This document shows positions 36,116 through 49,372 of a stretch of 64,000 nucleotides of DNA, in pieces. The DNA lies in contig PYST01000034.1 of the NCBI GenBank assembly GCA_003049485.1, positions 1 through 64,000 of the forward strand, in the 5' to 3' direction. This stretch comes from Ophioceras dolichostomum. Taxonomy: Eukaryota; Ascomycota; Sordariomycetes; Magnaporthales; Ophioceraceae. How positions within the stretch are numbered: position 1 is the first letter of the stretch; every line of letters starts with the position of its first letter. The notes below the pieces were generated by a model, which worked only from the letters and a program-made list of their open reading frames with translations, searched no databases and was not told where the DNA came from. The position numbers and the translations under genes were made by a program.

Positions 36116-38560
36116 GCAAGACTCCACAGCTTGGCCCGTACCCCGGACAGAGCTGCGAGCACGGTAACGGACAGGAAAAGGTGGGTTGGTGGTGCGTGTG
36201 TGCGTACTCAAGAGACATGTTTCTGAGAGACACGACACGAGCTGCTGTGGCTCGTCCGCCCGGCTTCCCTGAAGAGGATCTTCCCTCCCTTTCCCTCATC
36301 CGACACTTCGTACTATCAAGAGCACACATATGGACAGGTGCGACTCTCCTTAGACAAGAGGACAAGTGAACGAGAAGACCGAGGAGACCGAGGAGGCAAG
36401 AAGGCCAGTAGCTGCTTCTGGCATACAGCATTTCGTCGAAAGTGAATACGTACACTTGTACGTACGTGTACGTAACGAAAACATGAAGGCAGGCGGCCAG
36501 GCACGCAGGCGGGCTGGACTGTCTCAGCATCAAGGCTGCTTTGCTTCATCAGGGGGTAGGTCGGCATGCAGGCGCCCTTCCTGTGTCTAGGTTGCCTGGC
36601 TTCCTGGATGCCTAGGTAGGTAGTCTCTGTCTGCCTCTTCGGTGACGGGGCAAACAAGCTGGAGTGTCTGCCCGAAATATTGACAGAAAAAAAGGCAAGA
36701 AAAGAAAGGAACCAAGACATTCCACACGAACCCATGCTGGCGATTCCAAATGAGAGATGAGGGCGGGGAGACAGTCCGCACGAATGAATGATGGCGCGGT
36801 CCAGACCAGCCGGCCGGCCTCCGGCGGGCGGGACGTGGTGGGCATGGGCGTGGCCACAGAGGGGAAAAAAGGCAACCAGCCGACCGACGACCTCGTGTGT
36901 GAGAGTGAAGAGGCAACCAGCCGATGAAGGACCTGGTGTTGTGGGGTTGTGCCATCACCTTCCTACCTACCTTTATTTGCACCACACGCCCCTCCCTGTT
37001 CACCCTTGCCTTCTCTTTCCCTAGCGCTCTAGTGAGCCAATCCGGCGTAGCCGGGCGACGGTGTGGCTTGAAGTCTCATACGACGAGGGTGTGATGAGGA
37101 GGAGAAAAGAAACAATGAAAAAATTGATCGCCGACCGAGGAAAGGAAAAAAAGAAAGAGAGAGAGAAAAATGAGGTAGGGGGGTGGGTTGAGCTGAACTC
37201 GCTCGCGGGGAAAGGAAGTTCAATGTTGGTCCCTCTCCCTGTCTGCTCATCAGAAGGAAAGTTGGTGGCGGACGGACACGGGGCAACGACGAACGAGAAA
37301 GAGACAGGGAGAGAGAGAGACACACACACGACACACCGAACCAACACTTGTAGCGGACACACACACCCATGAAAGAAAAATTTTCTCTGTCATGATCAGC
37401 CTTCTTTTGCCTCCTTGGGCTGGCTATCTTTCCTGGGGCGTCCGGGCGGGCGAACCACATTCAGTTGCATTCAGTTTGAACACAGGAAGGAAGGAGGGGT
37501 TCGCCATCCGTGGAGGTGGCAGTTGCTTCACACCATCTTTTTTGTCTCTTTTCTTTCTTTCTTTTTGTATGTGAACAGCCTCACGCCCTCTGCAGCCCAG
37601 CAGCCCCAGCTACAGTGCTAGCTTGCTAAAGCTAGCCTGCCGCGCCTGTCAGATTTTCAACATGCAATGAGAAGGTGATAGTGGCGAGAGAGGGAAGGAG
37701 AAAATTGATCCAAAAAAAAATTGATGCACACCTTCAACTCGTCACATGAACAAGGCAGGATTTTATGTTTTGGGGGGGGAAGGAGGTCGGGGATTTCATT
37801 TCGTGACGATGTGACCTTTCTATATTGAGGTCTGCGTCTGTCTAACTTGCTTTAGTGATGCTAAAGATGTGATACCGGACTGTGCAGATGGTGTCGTCGA
37901 CCGGACCTGCGTCTCTCCCAGAAGCAGGAATTTTCCAAGACAATCAATCGTCAAGAATTGTCGAAGTGTCGTCGAGTCTTGTGGTGTGTGGTGGCCAAAG
38001 GACGCTGATTGGCCATTTATTGTCTCAGTCCAGCTGAAGCACGCCCTGTGGTTGAGCCCTTCCTCACTTGGTGGTTTTCTTCTGGGTTCCTTTTTTTTTT
38101 TCTTTGCCTAACCTTTTAACCCTCCACATTACTTCTTCCGTTCTATTATTATCCTTTTTTTTTTCAATATCCTCCTCGTTCTTTCGTCGTTTCGAATCAT
38201 GCAGTTAAACGCACGCCAGAGAGAAGTGAGGGATGAGTGATGAGATAACGCAAAGCACGCAAGTGAGCTGAGCATCAAGGGCGGCCCCGAGCGGAAAAAA
38301 AGACTGTGAGGGATGGGAGACAAAAAAAAAGAAAGCGAAAGGACTCTTGGCGACGGAAGCAGCACCATTACCATGGCCTGGGGCACACCGTGTGGTGTTC
38401 CGCCCGACCTCTTTCCCGCTCTCCCTTACGTCGACAAGGCCTCATGATGATGATGAATACCAGTAGGGGGACGGGAGAGGTTGTGTGACGAGATTGCGTC
38501 GACCCGCAGGTCTGGCTCTGCCTTCTCGTTCGCCCGCTCGGGTTGGTTCGTTGTTCTCCT

Positions 38561-38590
38561 TCGTCTCGTCTCGTCTCGTCTCGTCTCGTC
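38561..38590 (+). repeat. Pentanucleotide microsatellite (TCGTC)6
   Basis: Six perfect copies of TCGTC in a row. Confidence 0.95.
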
Positions 38591-41000
38591 TCTGGGTCGA
38601 GAAGAGGAAAAGACTGAAAGCAAGAAAGAGAGAACATTGTGCCAGTAGCCTGCAGATGACTCCATCCACATGGTTTGCGTGCTGACGAGAATAGGATCCC
38701 TTCCTTTCTTCTCTTCCTATCTTGCTCTGTCTCTCCCTCTTCCTCTAACTCCATTCATACCCTCTACTGCGAGAGTAGAGCATCCTTCGGGGGCGAAAGC
38801 AGCACTTGCAGGGCAGTCTTGTCCCAAGTCCCAAGGAGAAGGTTCTCCGGGAAAGGGAGAGGGAAAGTGGACGGTCCCAGCTCGGGGATTTTTTCGTTCC
38901 GCCTCTTAGGGATTTTTTCCCGCTCCCTTTCTCTTATCACACTATCAGTTAATGAGCTAGCTGCTCTACCCCTTCCCCCTCCTTTGCTTGACCTTCCAGC
39001 GCCTCTTCTTGGCTCGCCACGCGAAGGTTTGTATGGGATGTGATGAAGCTTGCAGGTGATCCCAGAAGTGTGTGCACTGCAGCTGCGGGACACGAGAAAC
39101 TCATCACTTTTTGGTGTTTTCAATCACCAACATGCATCCAGTCCCATGACCTCGGGTGGCTTGCTGGTTTTCGCTGGTGCGTGTGATTGTTTGTGTGTGA
39201 TGAAGATAGAAAGGGAAAGTCCCAGTTGGGGAGAGATGGACGACCCGAGAGACAATGGATGACGATAGCACTAGCTTTTTCTCGGGCGGTTTTCTGCTCC
39301 GGGTCATCACGTCGGTTCGGTGTGCTGAGCTGGTCTCGAAAGGGTTTTGGCTGCATGTGTGCTTGGGCTCGGGGCTTACCTGCCTGCGAGGCACCTTGAC
39401 CATCCTCAAAAGGAATGTCGAGGGCACCCTCGTATGTAGTGCCACAGGCGGACAGCCAGCCGCCTGCCCAGGCAATATGTAGAGAGGTAATCGGTCAGCA
39501 CAGGCTAGTCCCGAGAAGATACGGCCGGTCCCCACCAAGCACAATATGAGCATTGCTTCCTTTCGTCATAGGTACTTCGTATGTAATTTCATGTGTGATC
39601 AGCAAGGCAAAGCTGGGCAAAGCAGGCAAAGCCGGGCGAAGCCAAGGGCTGGCTCCTGGCCTAAGTTCTGACATTGCCTTGTTTCGGTCCCCATCGGTGA
39701 TTCCAGAGTCGCTGTCCTTATCTCCTCAGAACGATCATACTGAGTATCAAGTGTTTGATATCGGGACCTCTTTTCACCCCTCACCAATGTTGAGAGTTTC
39801 GCTCTTTGAACATATTGAGTTGGTGCCCCTTGAGAAATTTGATCGATCTTTTTTTATACAGCATCGAGACCTTGCTGTTGCAATTCGTAAAATTGCGGGG
39901 GATGAGCGACCAGCTGCAAAGGGCTAGGAGGTTTGGTGGAGCGCGCGTGAAAAGCAAGGCAAAGAGGCAGGGAGGCAGGGAGGCAAGCAAGTTGGAGAGG
40001 CAAGCTGGATGGTCGATGACAGCACGTTGGTGATGACAGCAAGGATCAAGAGCAACATGCTTGCGTTGTGCCTGCCGCCGTCGCTATCTGCCCCTTTGTT
40101 GTGGAGCCGGCTTCAGAAAGGGAGTCCGGTGGAGTCCGGTTTGATTTTGCGGAGAAGTGCCATTGTCAAGGCACGCTAAGACCAACAAGCATGGAAGGCC
40201 CTGCAAAGACGAAAAATTTTCACGATGAAAATGCAACACAAGGAGCCTGCCGGTGCAGGGAGGCGAGACGCCTTTCATCCACCTTCATCAGGAGGGATTC
40301 CTAGCAGAGATGCAGCTTGCGAAAGAGCAATATTTGAGCCTCATGAGAGAAAACCTCGACTCCTCATCATCACCCCCTGCTATTTTCCCTTTTGCCTGCC
40401 GTCTCCCAAGCCGTATCCCTGCCCAGGGCCAGTGCTCTGCCGCCTGTGGCCCTGGTCGTCTGAGATAGAGCGTAGGCAACGAGGTGGCGAGGCCAGACCA
40501 GACCGACCACGCAATATCGCTTGTCTGCAGCATCTCGACGACCGAAGTCACCAATTGACCAATAGATTTACGACATATGAGGGGGTAGATCGATCGCAGG
40601 GCGAGAAAAAAAACAACACTCACACAAAAAAACACTAGTGGCACGGACTGAAATACACACAGACACTGCTTCGGTGCCGCGAGGGGAAACAATATCAAAA
40701 AAGAGTCACTTGAGCTTCATTCAAATCCAGGGGCCGTCGCGGCTCGCTTTCCCACCAGAATCTGCAGGAACTCCCTTGCTTCGCATGCTACTGTAAATGC
40801 ATTCTGCATAAACACGGACACGGGTCGACAACGGGGCTAGCGGGCGCTACGAGCGAGCGTTGTTACTTAAGACACGCGCTGCTTGTGTGTGCTAATACTG
40901 TATTGCACACGGGAAACCCGGGAAACGCCCAACTCTGGTCTGGGAAAATACCCGGCCGAAGATAGGGATATCATGGTTCCTGGGTTTTAGCGTCTCTTGG

Positions 41001-44000
41001 TGTGTTTCTTTCCGCTGGCACATTGGAGCACTCGAGGGAGCACACTGTTGGGGCACACTGAGGACGGGCCGGAGCTGAAGCTTCACGCCTCCCCCTCTCC
41101 CTTCTCCAGCCGCCCGCCCCGACCGTCCAGGGGATGATGGATGTCCGTCCAGGCGGCCGCCTAAGAGGGCTGAACCCAGCCAGACCTCGAACCAGACACG
41201 GGACAAACACGCAATGAAAATCGATAGCGTAGACCAAGAAGAAAGAAGTAATCAGCAAAAAAGGCCCCTAACGAACGGTACGGCCGATGCAGAAAATTAT
41301 TTTTTTCTCCTCGGCCGACCATGAGGCGGCCAGACACACACCATAAACATCCCATTAGGTGGCGTCTGCGCCAGCTGGCTAGCGCCTGACAGGCTGTCTA
41401 CATAGTAGGCGGGCAAGCGATGAAGATCGATCAGACTATCCGTGCTCTGGTCAGGGTTGGCTCGGGACTCCGGGCGCTAAATACGGGGTGAGAGAGGGGA
41501 AGGAAATAGAGAGAGAGAGAAAAGAGACCGAAAAAGAAGAAGAAGAAAAAAAGAAATGAAATGAAGCGCAGATGGCAGGCTGAATCAGTGGGTAGTCATC
41601 GAGATCATCGATCGTCAACACAAGAAGAAGGCAGAAAAAAAAGCAGCTGGATATCACTCACAGACAGTCCAGGGGAACCGTGCTTTTGTCGCTGTGCCGT
41701 TCTTCCGTTATCGCCCTGTGCTTTGTTTGCACAAGAGTCATCAACGACAAGACAATTGAAAACTGACAGAAGCTAAGGCGGGTCTCTCCGAAAAAGCGAC
41801 AGACGTACCCCCTACCGCCGAATCCGGCGAGGACGAGGACGAGGAGAGCTGAAGCGCTCGAAAAGAATTAGACCGAGTTCGGTTCGAGATATTCCTCCTC
41901 TCTCCTCCCTGAATCTGTGCCTCGCAATCACTCTCTCTCTCACGCCTCTTCCTCCGGCCCCAGCGCATACTACCTGCCTGCCCGCCTGCCTGCATTGCAT
42001 TGTTCTTGCTGTCTTCGGCAGGATAATTCGCAAGGGCGCTTTCTGTAGGAAGTTCGGATCCCTCCATTTCGACCTCCAGGTCTTTTTCAGCTCCCTCTCA
42101 GCATTTCTCGCCCATTCCTCTTTGACTTTTTTTGCGGGGTCTTATCGGGGTTGTCAAAAGGGGGGAGGCATGCAAACGTGGGGGCTGGGGTCGATGGTTT
42201 GTCAAAAAGGTGGGGCCCGCTCCCCGCTTGAAGCACCCATCGCTGCAAGGCCCAGCCAATAGAGACCTGGATTGGCGACACTGGGGGGCAGCCAGCTCAT
42301 TCAGCCGATTAGCCTTTCTCCTCCTGAGGAGAGCGAGCAACCCCGATATTTTTCTCGTTTGGTCTGTTGTGCTGTAATGCTCCAACTGCTTTGGTGCTAG
42401 CATATATCCTATCTCTGTCTAGCTCCGTATTTCGGCGGCCAGCCGGTGTTGTGCATGTCGAAGTCGATGCAATGGGCAGGTGCATTGGGGCTGGCCAAGA
42501 TAACGGGTGGATTGGATTGGATGGCTCCGGTGTCCCCAGAGGTTCCTTTCTCTTGGTTTCGCTGCTATTGGGGAGTGAAGTCTTTTTATCTGTCTCCCAT
42601 ACTGAGATGCTTGTCTGTCGCCTTCTTTTGAGCCTTGGCATCTCCTTCGTACGTAAATTCCTTCGGCTCGTTGGAAAAGGGAATGATATTTGTTCGCTTC
42701 CTACTCCCAAGCGGTCCGTGTTGTTCTCCTTGCGAGAGCCATGACGATACTGTGTACAGGAATGACAAGAGACCAAGATAAACGAGATTTCTATTTGGAG
42801 GATCTTTGCCCAAATGAAACCGGTCTGCTGCTCCCCCTGGCGGTCGCAGGTCTTGTCTGTGTGTGCGCGGCCTCACGAAAATGACCATGATCGATGCGAG
42901 ATCGGTCGCAAGCGGCAAGGCGCCATCCGTACCGGGCAATCATGGATCAGGTGGGCGAGCTTGAGGTGTTAGCCACACACCACCCCAATCATTATCCTGG
43001 CCTGCCCTGCCGACCTGCCGTCAAACCCCGGCCGAGCAAAACACGGTCGTGACTGCTGCTCCGAAGCCGACGGAAAGGAGTCAGATGGCGAGCGAGAACT
43101 TGCCTCGTGGGTGTCGGGTATGTGCATACGGGACCCTAAGATTCTGCCTTCTTCCTTTTTTCTTCGATCTCACGATGGAATGGAACCTATCTGGTGTTAT
43201 GTGTGGAATGGCCTGGTAGTGGGAAGGGAAGAAATTGCCCTGTGGCCTCACCGTTTTCTCCGATCTCGTCTGCCCGCCGAATGGACATGGGGCGTATCTG
43301 CCCAATAGTGGGCGAATCTATCTATGCTCATCGACAGTTGGTCGTCCGTGTTGTGCGTGCGTGGTCCCCCTCCGCCTCATCCCGTGCCTTGGCAAGATTC
43401 GATTCACCTTGCGAGGATTGCGAAAAAAAAAAGGACAATGAAAAAGAGACATGTCATTCTCAACAATTTCCGCCTCTTTTGAGGTCTCGAGACCTGAAAT
43501 TTTCTGTCTCTCCCCTGTCCACATCTCCGAATCTCCCGAGGAGAAACCTGCCAAGACGAATGTTCATGATGCAGAAGTGCAGGACATGAGTTTTTGCGTC
43601 CTTTTCGGACACGGCGAACGAATAAGGGCCAACCATCTCGCCGGGATGGCTCATTCGAATGAATTGGCTTGGTTTGTGGCTGGCGTGCACACTGTCTGTT
43701 GCCAGCTGACGACGAGCTCTTCTCTCTCTCGCTTCTCTTCTGCGGCCCTGCATATCTGCATACCCTATCCCCTTTTTTTGCTAGGACACATGCGATGGTG
43801 TGGCGGGTCTTGCGCTTGCAGGATTTGCTAAACCTGATCGGAACAACGATGACGATGATCAACAGAAAGAGGAATGGTCGATAAAACAGAATAAAAAAAT
43901 AGGTCTTGTATAATACGGAGGAGTATTGCGACTTTGAGACTCCTCGATTTTCTCTCCACCACAAAAGCGGACAATGCCGTTCATCAGAGCACGAACTGTG

Positions 44001-47000
44001 GACCGGGAGGAATATGGGGCGTGTCTTTCTTGACAGGTGACAGGCGGGGGTGGACTTCCCCTTTCGACAGAGAGACTCCGTTCTGCGCCTCGAGTTGTTG
44101 CAGCTGCAACGAAATGCAAAGGGACCATAGGAGTGATGGTTGTGAATCGTGTTGAAGGTGATGATGATGAGATGGGGGCTGCCTCGAAGCGGGTTGCCAA
44201 AATCCATGAACCGTGGATAGCCACCTCTATCCCGTCAGGACCCCATCTGCCGTCCTGCTCTTCCATGGTCGGGAGCAGTCCCGTGATGGAGCTGTTCACT
44301 ATCCCCCCACGCCCGTAACCCGACCTTCGCAGCAAAATGCTACGGACGACAGATGTTCAGAGAGGGAGGACGCGGGCATTATCTCGCCCTCCACTCCTAT
44401 CACGGCACGTACGCACGGAAATACGTTGTATTGTGGGTGGCGAGTTTGTCGTCAATTTGCGAGCGACGAGACAGAGAGACAAGAGACAGACGAAAGGCTA
44501 ATGTTTCAGGAGGCGGAGGACTGGAGGGAGGCGCTGAGGATTTCGATATCTGCAGCCCACACAAATTTTTTTCACTTTGGAGGGGGGACTTGGCTTGTCC
44601 TCCCGGCAGGCAAACGGACAGGCAACTGTGCGGGGTGTTTGTTTGGCGTTGTATTCTCATTCTTCGCCCAGACGTCAGAATCCTGCAGGCAAGACAAAAA
44701 TTCCCCTCCTTTTATTACTGTGTATTCTTCTCTGCCCTCCGTAGTGCCACAGTCTCCGTCCGAGGATTTGGAAGGATTGCAGCGTCTCACCAAACATCAA
44801 GGGTTCTCTCTTCACTACTACAGCAGGCTAATAGTAGGCTTAGTAGTACATTGTAGGGGACGGAGAATAAAGGGGCAAAGGGGCAAAAGCCGGCGAGCAT
44901 CGACAGTTGAGTGTGTGGAGAAATTTCGAGATAGATCTCCTGGTGTTATCAGTTTCTCGCCATCCGCGGCAGCCCTCGATAATAATGCTAATCGCATCGT
45001 CCGGAGAGAGGGGACTCAGGGGAGGGGATGGGACGGCAATGATGTTTCGCCCGCCGCCGAGCTTATCTGGTCCATCTAGCGACAAATCGACTAATAACCT
45101 ATCTCCCCACAACCCGCAATCTATGGACAGGTCGTCGCCAAACAGGCTGGTTGCTTGATTGCTGTTCCTCTGACCTCCTCCCTCTGGTTGGCTCTCCAAG
45201 ACGAGCTATCGCCATCATCGACGACGCCAGCAGGTCTCGGCACCGCCCCCGCGCATGCACGGCAAGACCCTTTCTGCTGCCAGGCCAAAATCGGCATTCC
45301 GGTTCTGGCTCGGCGACGGAGGGACACAGCAGAGTTGAAGGGCACTGTAGCAGTAGCGTAGCAGTAAGCAGATAGAGAGAAAAAGCGAGAGAGACACCCA
45401 CACACACACATACAGGAGGAGAGGGGAAAGAGACAGGTTTCCATTACAGATGGATTGCTCTCCGGACGTCTTCTGACTGGCTCGGCCTCCTTCCTGTGCG
45501 TATGTGTGTGTGTCCTCGTCGTCACCCTCTTGCTCTGACCAGGGAAGAAGTTGGGAGAGATCTTCTTTTCTCAGGCTTGTCCCACGGGCATTGCTGCTCT
45601 CTGTACAGTCTACAGTACCGATGGGTGACACCCAAAACCGAAGGCCACCCTAGCCCACGTACAGGTGGCAAGGACTTCTTGCGAGCAATTGGTTGAGCTC
45701 TGCGTCCCGTGTGCCTTGCCATGCAGGGTGAAGTCGATGGATGTGGGGAGGATGCCAATTGCCAGAGGAGTAAAAGACGAATGAAGAAGCCTGCCCTCTC
45801 ACCCTCTGAAGCCCTCACTCACCCAGGCTCTCGCCCTCGCCCCCCAGTCCTCCTCCCTCGCCCAAACGAGAAAGACCTGCAGGTGAAGGCAAATGAAGCT
45901 TAGCGCGGTCATAGCCCACCACATGGCCCTGCTAGCCTGCCCCGATGGATTGCGAAAGAGAGAGAGAGTCTTGGCTTGATGGCGGAGAATGACTAGTGGG
46001 GCAGCGACAGGGGGAACGATGCGGCCACCCAGTGCTTCGTGGTGTGTGTGTGAATATGGGAGAATTGCGTGCTGGTCATTGTTGTTCTGAAATTCCAAGC
46101 GCTGCGGGTGGTGGTTTTTGTTTCGGTTTTGCGATGTCGAACACCTACGACAACGTGCTGGAGCAGAGAGCAAAGCAATGGATGGATGTCGACACCTCGG
46201 GGCCAAAATCATCGTCAGGAGGACCGTCTCTGCTGCGACTTCGATCACACTTGCAACATCATCACAACTCTGTACGACACGCCACCCACCCCTCCTCCTT
46301 CTCTCGTCAAGGGGGGGAATTATGTCACAATCCGAAAACTGGATTTCTACCACCTGCACTATGCTTTTTCTATTTTTTTTTCTCCCCCCGTTTCCCGCTA
46401 TGTCCAGAAAGAGACTGGGGGAAGTGGCAACTACTGTAGGAGGGAAAGCTGCATCTCGTCTGCCAGGTACCGGTCCAGGGTCAGCAAAGCAAATGACCAA
46501 GGGGAGGACTGTCGCGTACACCCTTGTCGAACAGTGATGTAAGACCCTGCTTTTTGATCAGGAGGGTAGCAAGCCAGCCAACCCTCCAAGGTCGTCGTGA
46601 TATTTCCCCAGACTTCTTGTGCGTCCGCCTTTGAGCATCGTGATTGGCAGGACTCGCAGCACCTCCGACCGGACAATGAAGCAGATCCTTGACGAGGACG
46701 AGGGAGGCAAGCAGCAACGGAGCAACGCTGCAGCGACTTGTTCAAGTTAGGCCGAGCTGCTATCTGCCCTGCAAGGCAGGTTGGCAGGCCTCGAGCAAGT
46801 CAGCAGCCTGCCTTCCTCCTGCGAGCCTGCTACCCACCCTTTCACTCAAATTGGCCACTCATTTCTCGAGGAGGGGGAGCGGCCAATGAGACAAGCGTTT
46901 TGCAACAGACCAGGCTCGCTGGAGGAGCTGCGAGCCCTGGGTTTGCTGCATGCGACCGAGCAGAAAAGGGTTGCCGCGAGACGCTCGCTGGCTGGTGCTG

Positions 47001-48883
47001 CTGTTGCCGGTGCCATTTCTACTCCAGTTGTATGTATGCATGTCCCTTCCTGCTCCCACTTCCTCGCTCGAGGATGGTGGTATGGGGGGTTTCTCAAGGG
47101 CGGGTGGACGAACGACGAGTGGTGGTTCTGTGGTGTGGGAGATGGCTTGATTTCCGTATGATTTCTAGTGTGCAGGACGTCGCACTGCATTCTGTAACTC
47201 AACGCACACATATCCCACACTCGGTTGGCTGCTGGCGAGCCAATTCGCCTCGTCTTTGTAATTTGGCCGGGCAATGGGAGATGCACGCAGAGCAAAAGAA
47301 ACCCCCACGCTTTCAATTTGCCAGTCGCCAGGCCGAGAGTCCGACCCGCTTGTTTATCATGCAGTCCAATTCATACCTACAAAAACACAATTGACAGATA
47401 CTGGAATACTGGAAAGGTGGAGGTTGAGAGAAAAAGAAGAGGGAGGCGAACGTGTGCCAGAAGATAGAGAGGGTAGCAAGCCGTGTTCGGCCTCAAATGT
47501 GCATCGATCTGCATCTCGACTTGCAGACTCAGAGTGCAAAACTCGAGATAAGAGGCCTTTGTTTAATATACGGCATCGGCGAAGTCGGAGGCATTTGAAC
47601 TATGGGAGATGCAAACGCCTCATCAACACGCCGTTGCTGGATATTTTCTCACTCATTTCTCGCAGCGTCTGGCACGAGGAGCACACACATCACATGATTG
47701 CTGCACCGAAAGTTGAGTCCTCAGGAGACCAGGGCGAAGAGCGCTAAGCAGATTGCGTGCTAGCGCTCTCTAGCATCGACCAAGAGCCCATTACGCCCAC
47801 GCCCTGTGAGCTGCTACGCCCTGTGAGCTGCTCGGCAGTGCATTGGATGCTGGGGGCGAGCTGAGGGGGGCTTTGATTGGCCAGTGAGCCAGACGTCCTC
47901 TGTGAGCATGTTTGGAGCAGAGACCCACGTCTTGGACACCTGGGCTTCAGGGGTGGGTCGCATTTTAGAGACACCCCTCTGTTATGCACGCGGACCGGCT
48001 GGTGCTCCACTGTCGACTCACTGTTCAAGACCATGGCGTGGGCGACCTGGGCAGAAAAAATTTTCTTCTCGGACCTTGACGAGCACGCCCCCCCTCCCCT
48101 GTTGCCCTCCCTCCTCCTCCCCTGCTCTGCCTCTGCCTCTCGCAAGACCCACTGATGGCTCTCAAGGCTCCGTCGCTGGCGCTAGCTGCCTCTTGCCAGG
48201 CAATCCTTGACCCAGCCGGCACCCCTGCTCTGGTTAGGAGCTACCACCGCAGGCTTGTATCATCGCACGCCATTTGGCCCATGAAAGAACAAGAAACTCC
48301 CTCCCAGCTGACGTACCAATGCACCTGGTTCATGACGGCGCTAGCCAGGCCCTGCACCACAGGTTTTGATGTGGGGCGCTTCGTGGTCATCAGGCCTCTC
48401 ATCGGCCCCCCAGCTGATGATGTACCATCGCACCCAAATATGGTGCATTCTTGATCAAAGAGTACAACTGAGCGCCTTCCCATAGTCAATAATACAAAAA
48501 GATCCAGCTTCCTCTTCTTCTGCCTCCTCTCCTCACCATCGACCACTTCACCTTCGTTTCCCACCAAGCACTCGACACTCCTGTTGCTCTCTCCCACTTC
48601 TCGAAGAGTTTTCCTCCTACTCCCAAATCGTGGAAGACACTTATATCAACTTCTACTCCTTCCACCATTGTGCCCCCTTCGAGTCCTGCTCTCTGGCCCA
48701 CGCCTTAACATCCCACACGACACTCTACGAACCGCCTCGCCAGCTTCATAACAACATACTACCTCCGTTGGAGTCTGCGTGCTTTCCTGCTTCACAGTAG
48801 AGCCTCACCCACTCCTCGACTCTGCCTGCTGGCAACGCCTCCTTGACCTGTTTCGACTCGAAAACCACCACCTCACCACCACA
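41001..48883. other. Gene-poor block, right part, upstream of the ECL1-type gene
   Basis: No gene is supported. Polypurine and polypyrimidine stretches, GA and CA microsatellites (41500-41530, 45385-45412) and a 17-base tandem duplication at 47799-47832 are visible. From about 48500 to 48883 the + strand becomes C/T-rich without purine runs; this is most likely the promoter and 5' leader of the gene at 48884. Open frames at 43404-44207 (-) and 44213-45079 (+) look like chance. Confidence 0.5.
47799..47832 (+). repeat. Tandem duplication of a 17-base unit
   Basis: ACGCCCTGTGAGCTGCT is repeated twice without a spacer. Confidence 0.9.
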
Positions 48884-49372
48884 ATGTCTCTCGAGATCCA
48901 GTGGGACCACCAGTTCTGTCTGGCCTGTGACAAGCAGACAGACGGTGCTACCTACTGCTCAGAATCCTGCCGACTGGCGGACTTCGAGAAAACGTCGTCA
49001 TCACCTCCGTCTGGTGCCAGCTCACCATCACTGGCTGGTCCATCCTACATCTGGGGCTTCTCGAAGCCCTCCTCGTCAGCTTCAACTACGAGCTTCGCCA
49101 AGCTGTACCTGTCTCCTGCGTACGACTTCCGCAGCGGCAGCATCAGCACCACCACCACCACTGGCGGCGGCCTCTCGACACGACCTGCGTCCATTGCCCT
49201 CCAAACCCGAGTCCTCTCGCCCTCGAGCTCCCACGCCAGCCTGTCATCGATGGGCAGCAATCCTCCCCGCGGCCCTGACGCCTTCCAGCTGTCCGAGAAG
49301 GCGAGGAGGGAACTCCAAGCATACTCCAGCAACTTCGAGCACGTCAGGTTACAACGCCGGAGGTCGTACTAG
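48884..49372 (+). CDS. ECL1-type zinc-binding protein (lifespan-regulatory family)
   Basis: Single-exon gene of 162 residues. The N-terminus carries FCLACDKQTDGATYCSESCR, a Cys pattern C12-x2-C15-x9-C25-x3-C29, with LADFE following; this matches the ECL1/2/3 family of small zinc-binding proteins known from fission yeast for extending chronological lifespan and responding to nutrient or metal limitation. The rest is Ser/Thr/Pro-rich and probably disordered, ending in a charged helix (EKARRELQAYSSNFEHV). ATG 48884 lies in ACCACAATGTC, a good fungal start context, and the frame upstream has no ATG. It is the only gene supported in about 27 kb. Family assignment rests on the short Cys motif and overall layout; role in this organism is inference. 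Confidence 0.82.
   Translation: MSLEIQWDHQFCLACDKQTDGATYCSESCRLADFEKTSSSPPSGASSPSLAGPSYIWGFSKPSSSASTTSFAKLYLSPAYDFRSGSISTTTTTGGGLSTRPASIALQTRVLSPSSSHASLSSMGSNPPRGPDAFQLSEKARRELQAYSSNFEHVRLQRRRSY

Larger units (their letters stand above)
32553..41000. other. Gene-poor block, left part
   Basis: Apart from the CRM1 3' UTR (to about 33 kb) no gene is supported on either strand. Open frames up to 383 codons exist but have no family resemblance, are rich in Cys, Arg, Ser and His as expected from chance translation of this composition, and lack splice partners. Content: (CA)-rich tract at 36041-36115, (TCGTC)6 at 38561-38590, GA/CA runs at 37310-37365, AGGCAAAGC-like tandems at 39600-39650 and 39950-40010, and many TACCTA/TAGGTA copies (33788-33805, 34631-34680, 34801-34828, 36609-36622). 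The base composition is not AT-rich. Confidence 0.5.

Noticed and set aside
35382..36533. 383-codon open frame, minus strand
   Set aside because: Composition follows CA/TG repeats (Cys, Ser, His, Arg rich); no domain, no family resemblance, crosses a microsatellite.
43404..44207. 267-codon open frame, minus strand
   Set aside because: No domain or homologous feel, low-complexity translation of purine/pyrimidine runs, overlapping frames on the other strand equally long.
44213..45079. 288-codon open frame, plus strand
   Set aside because: No recognisable motif and no plausible start context or splice partners; likely chance in GC-rich non-coding DNA.
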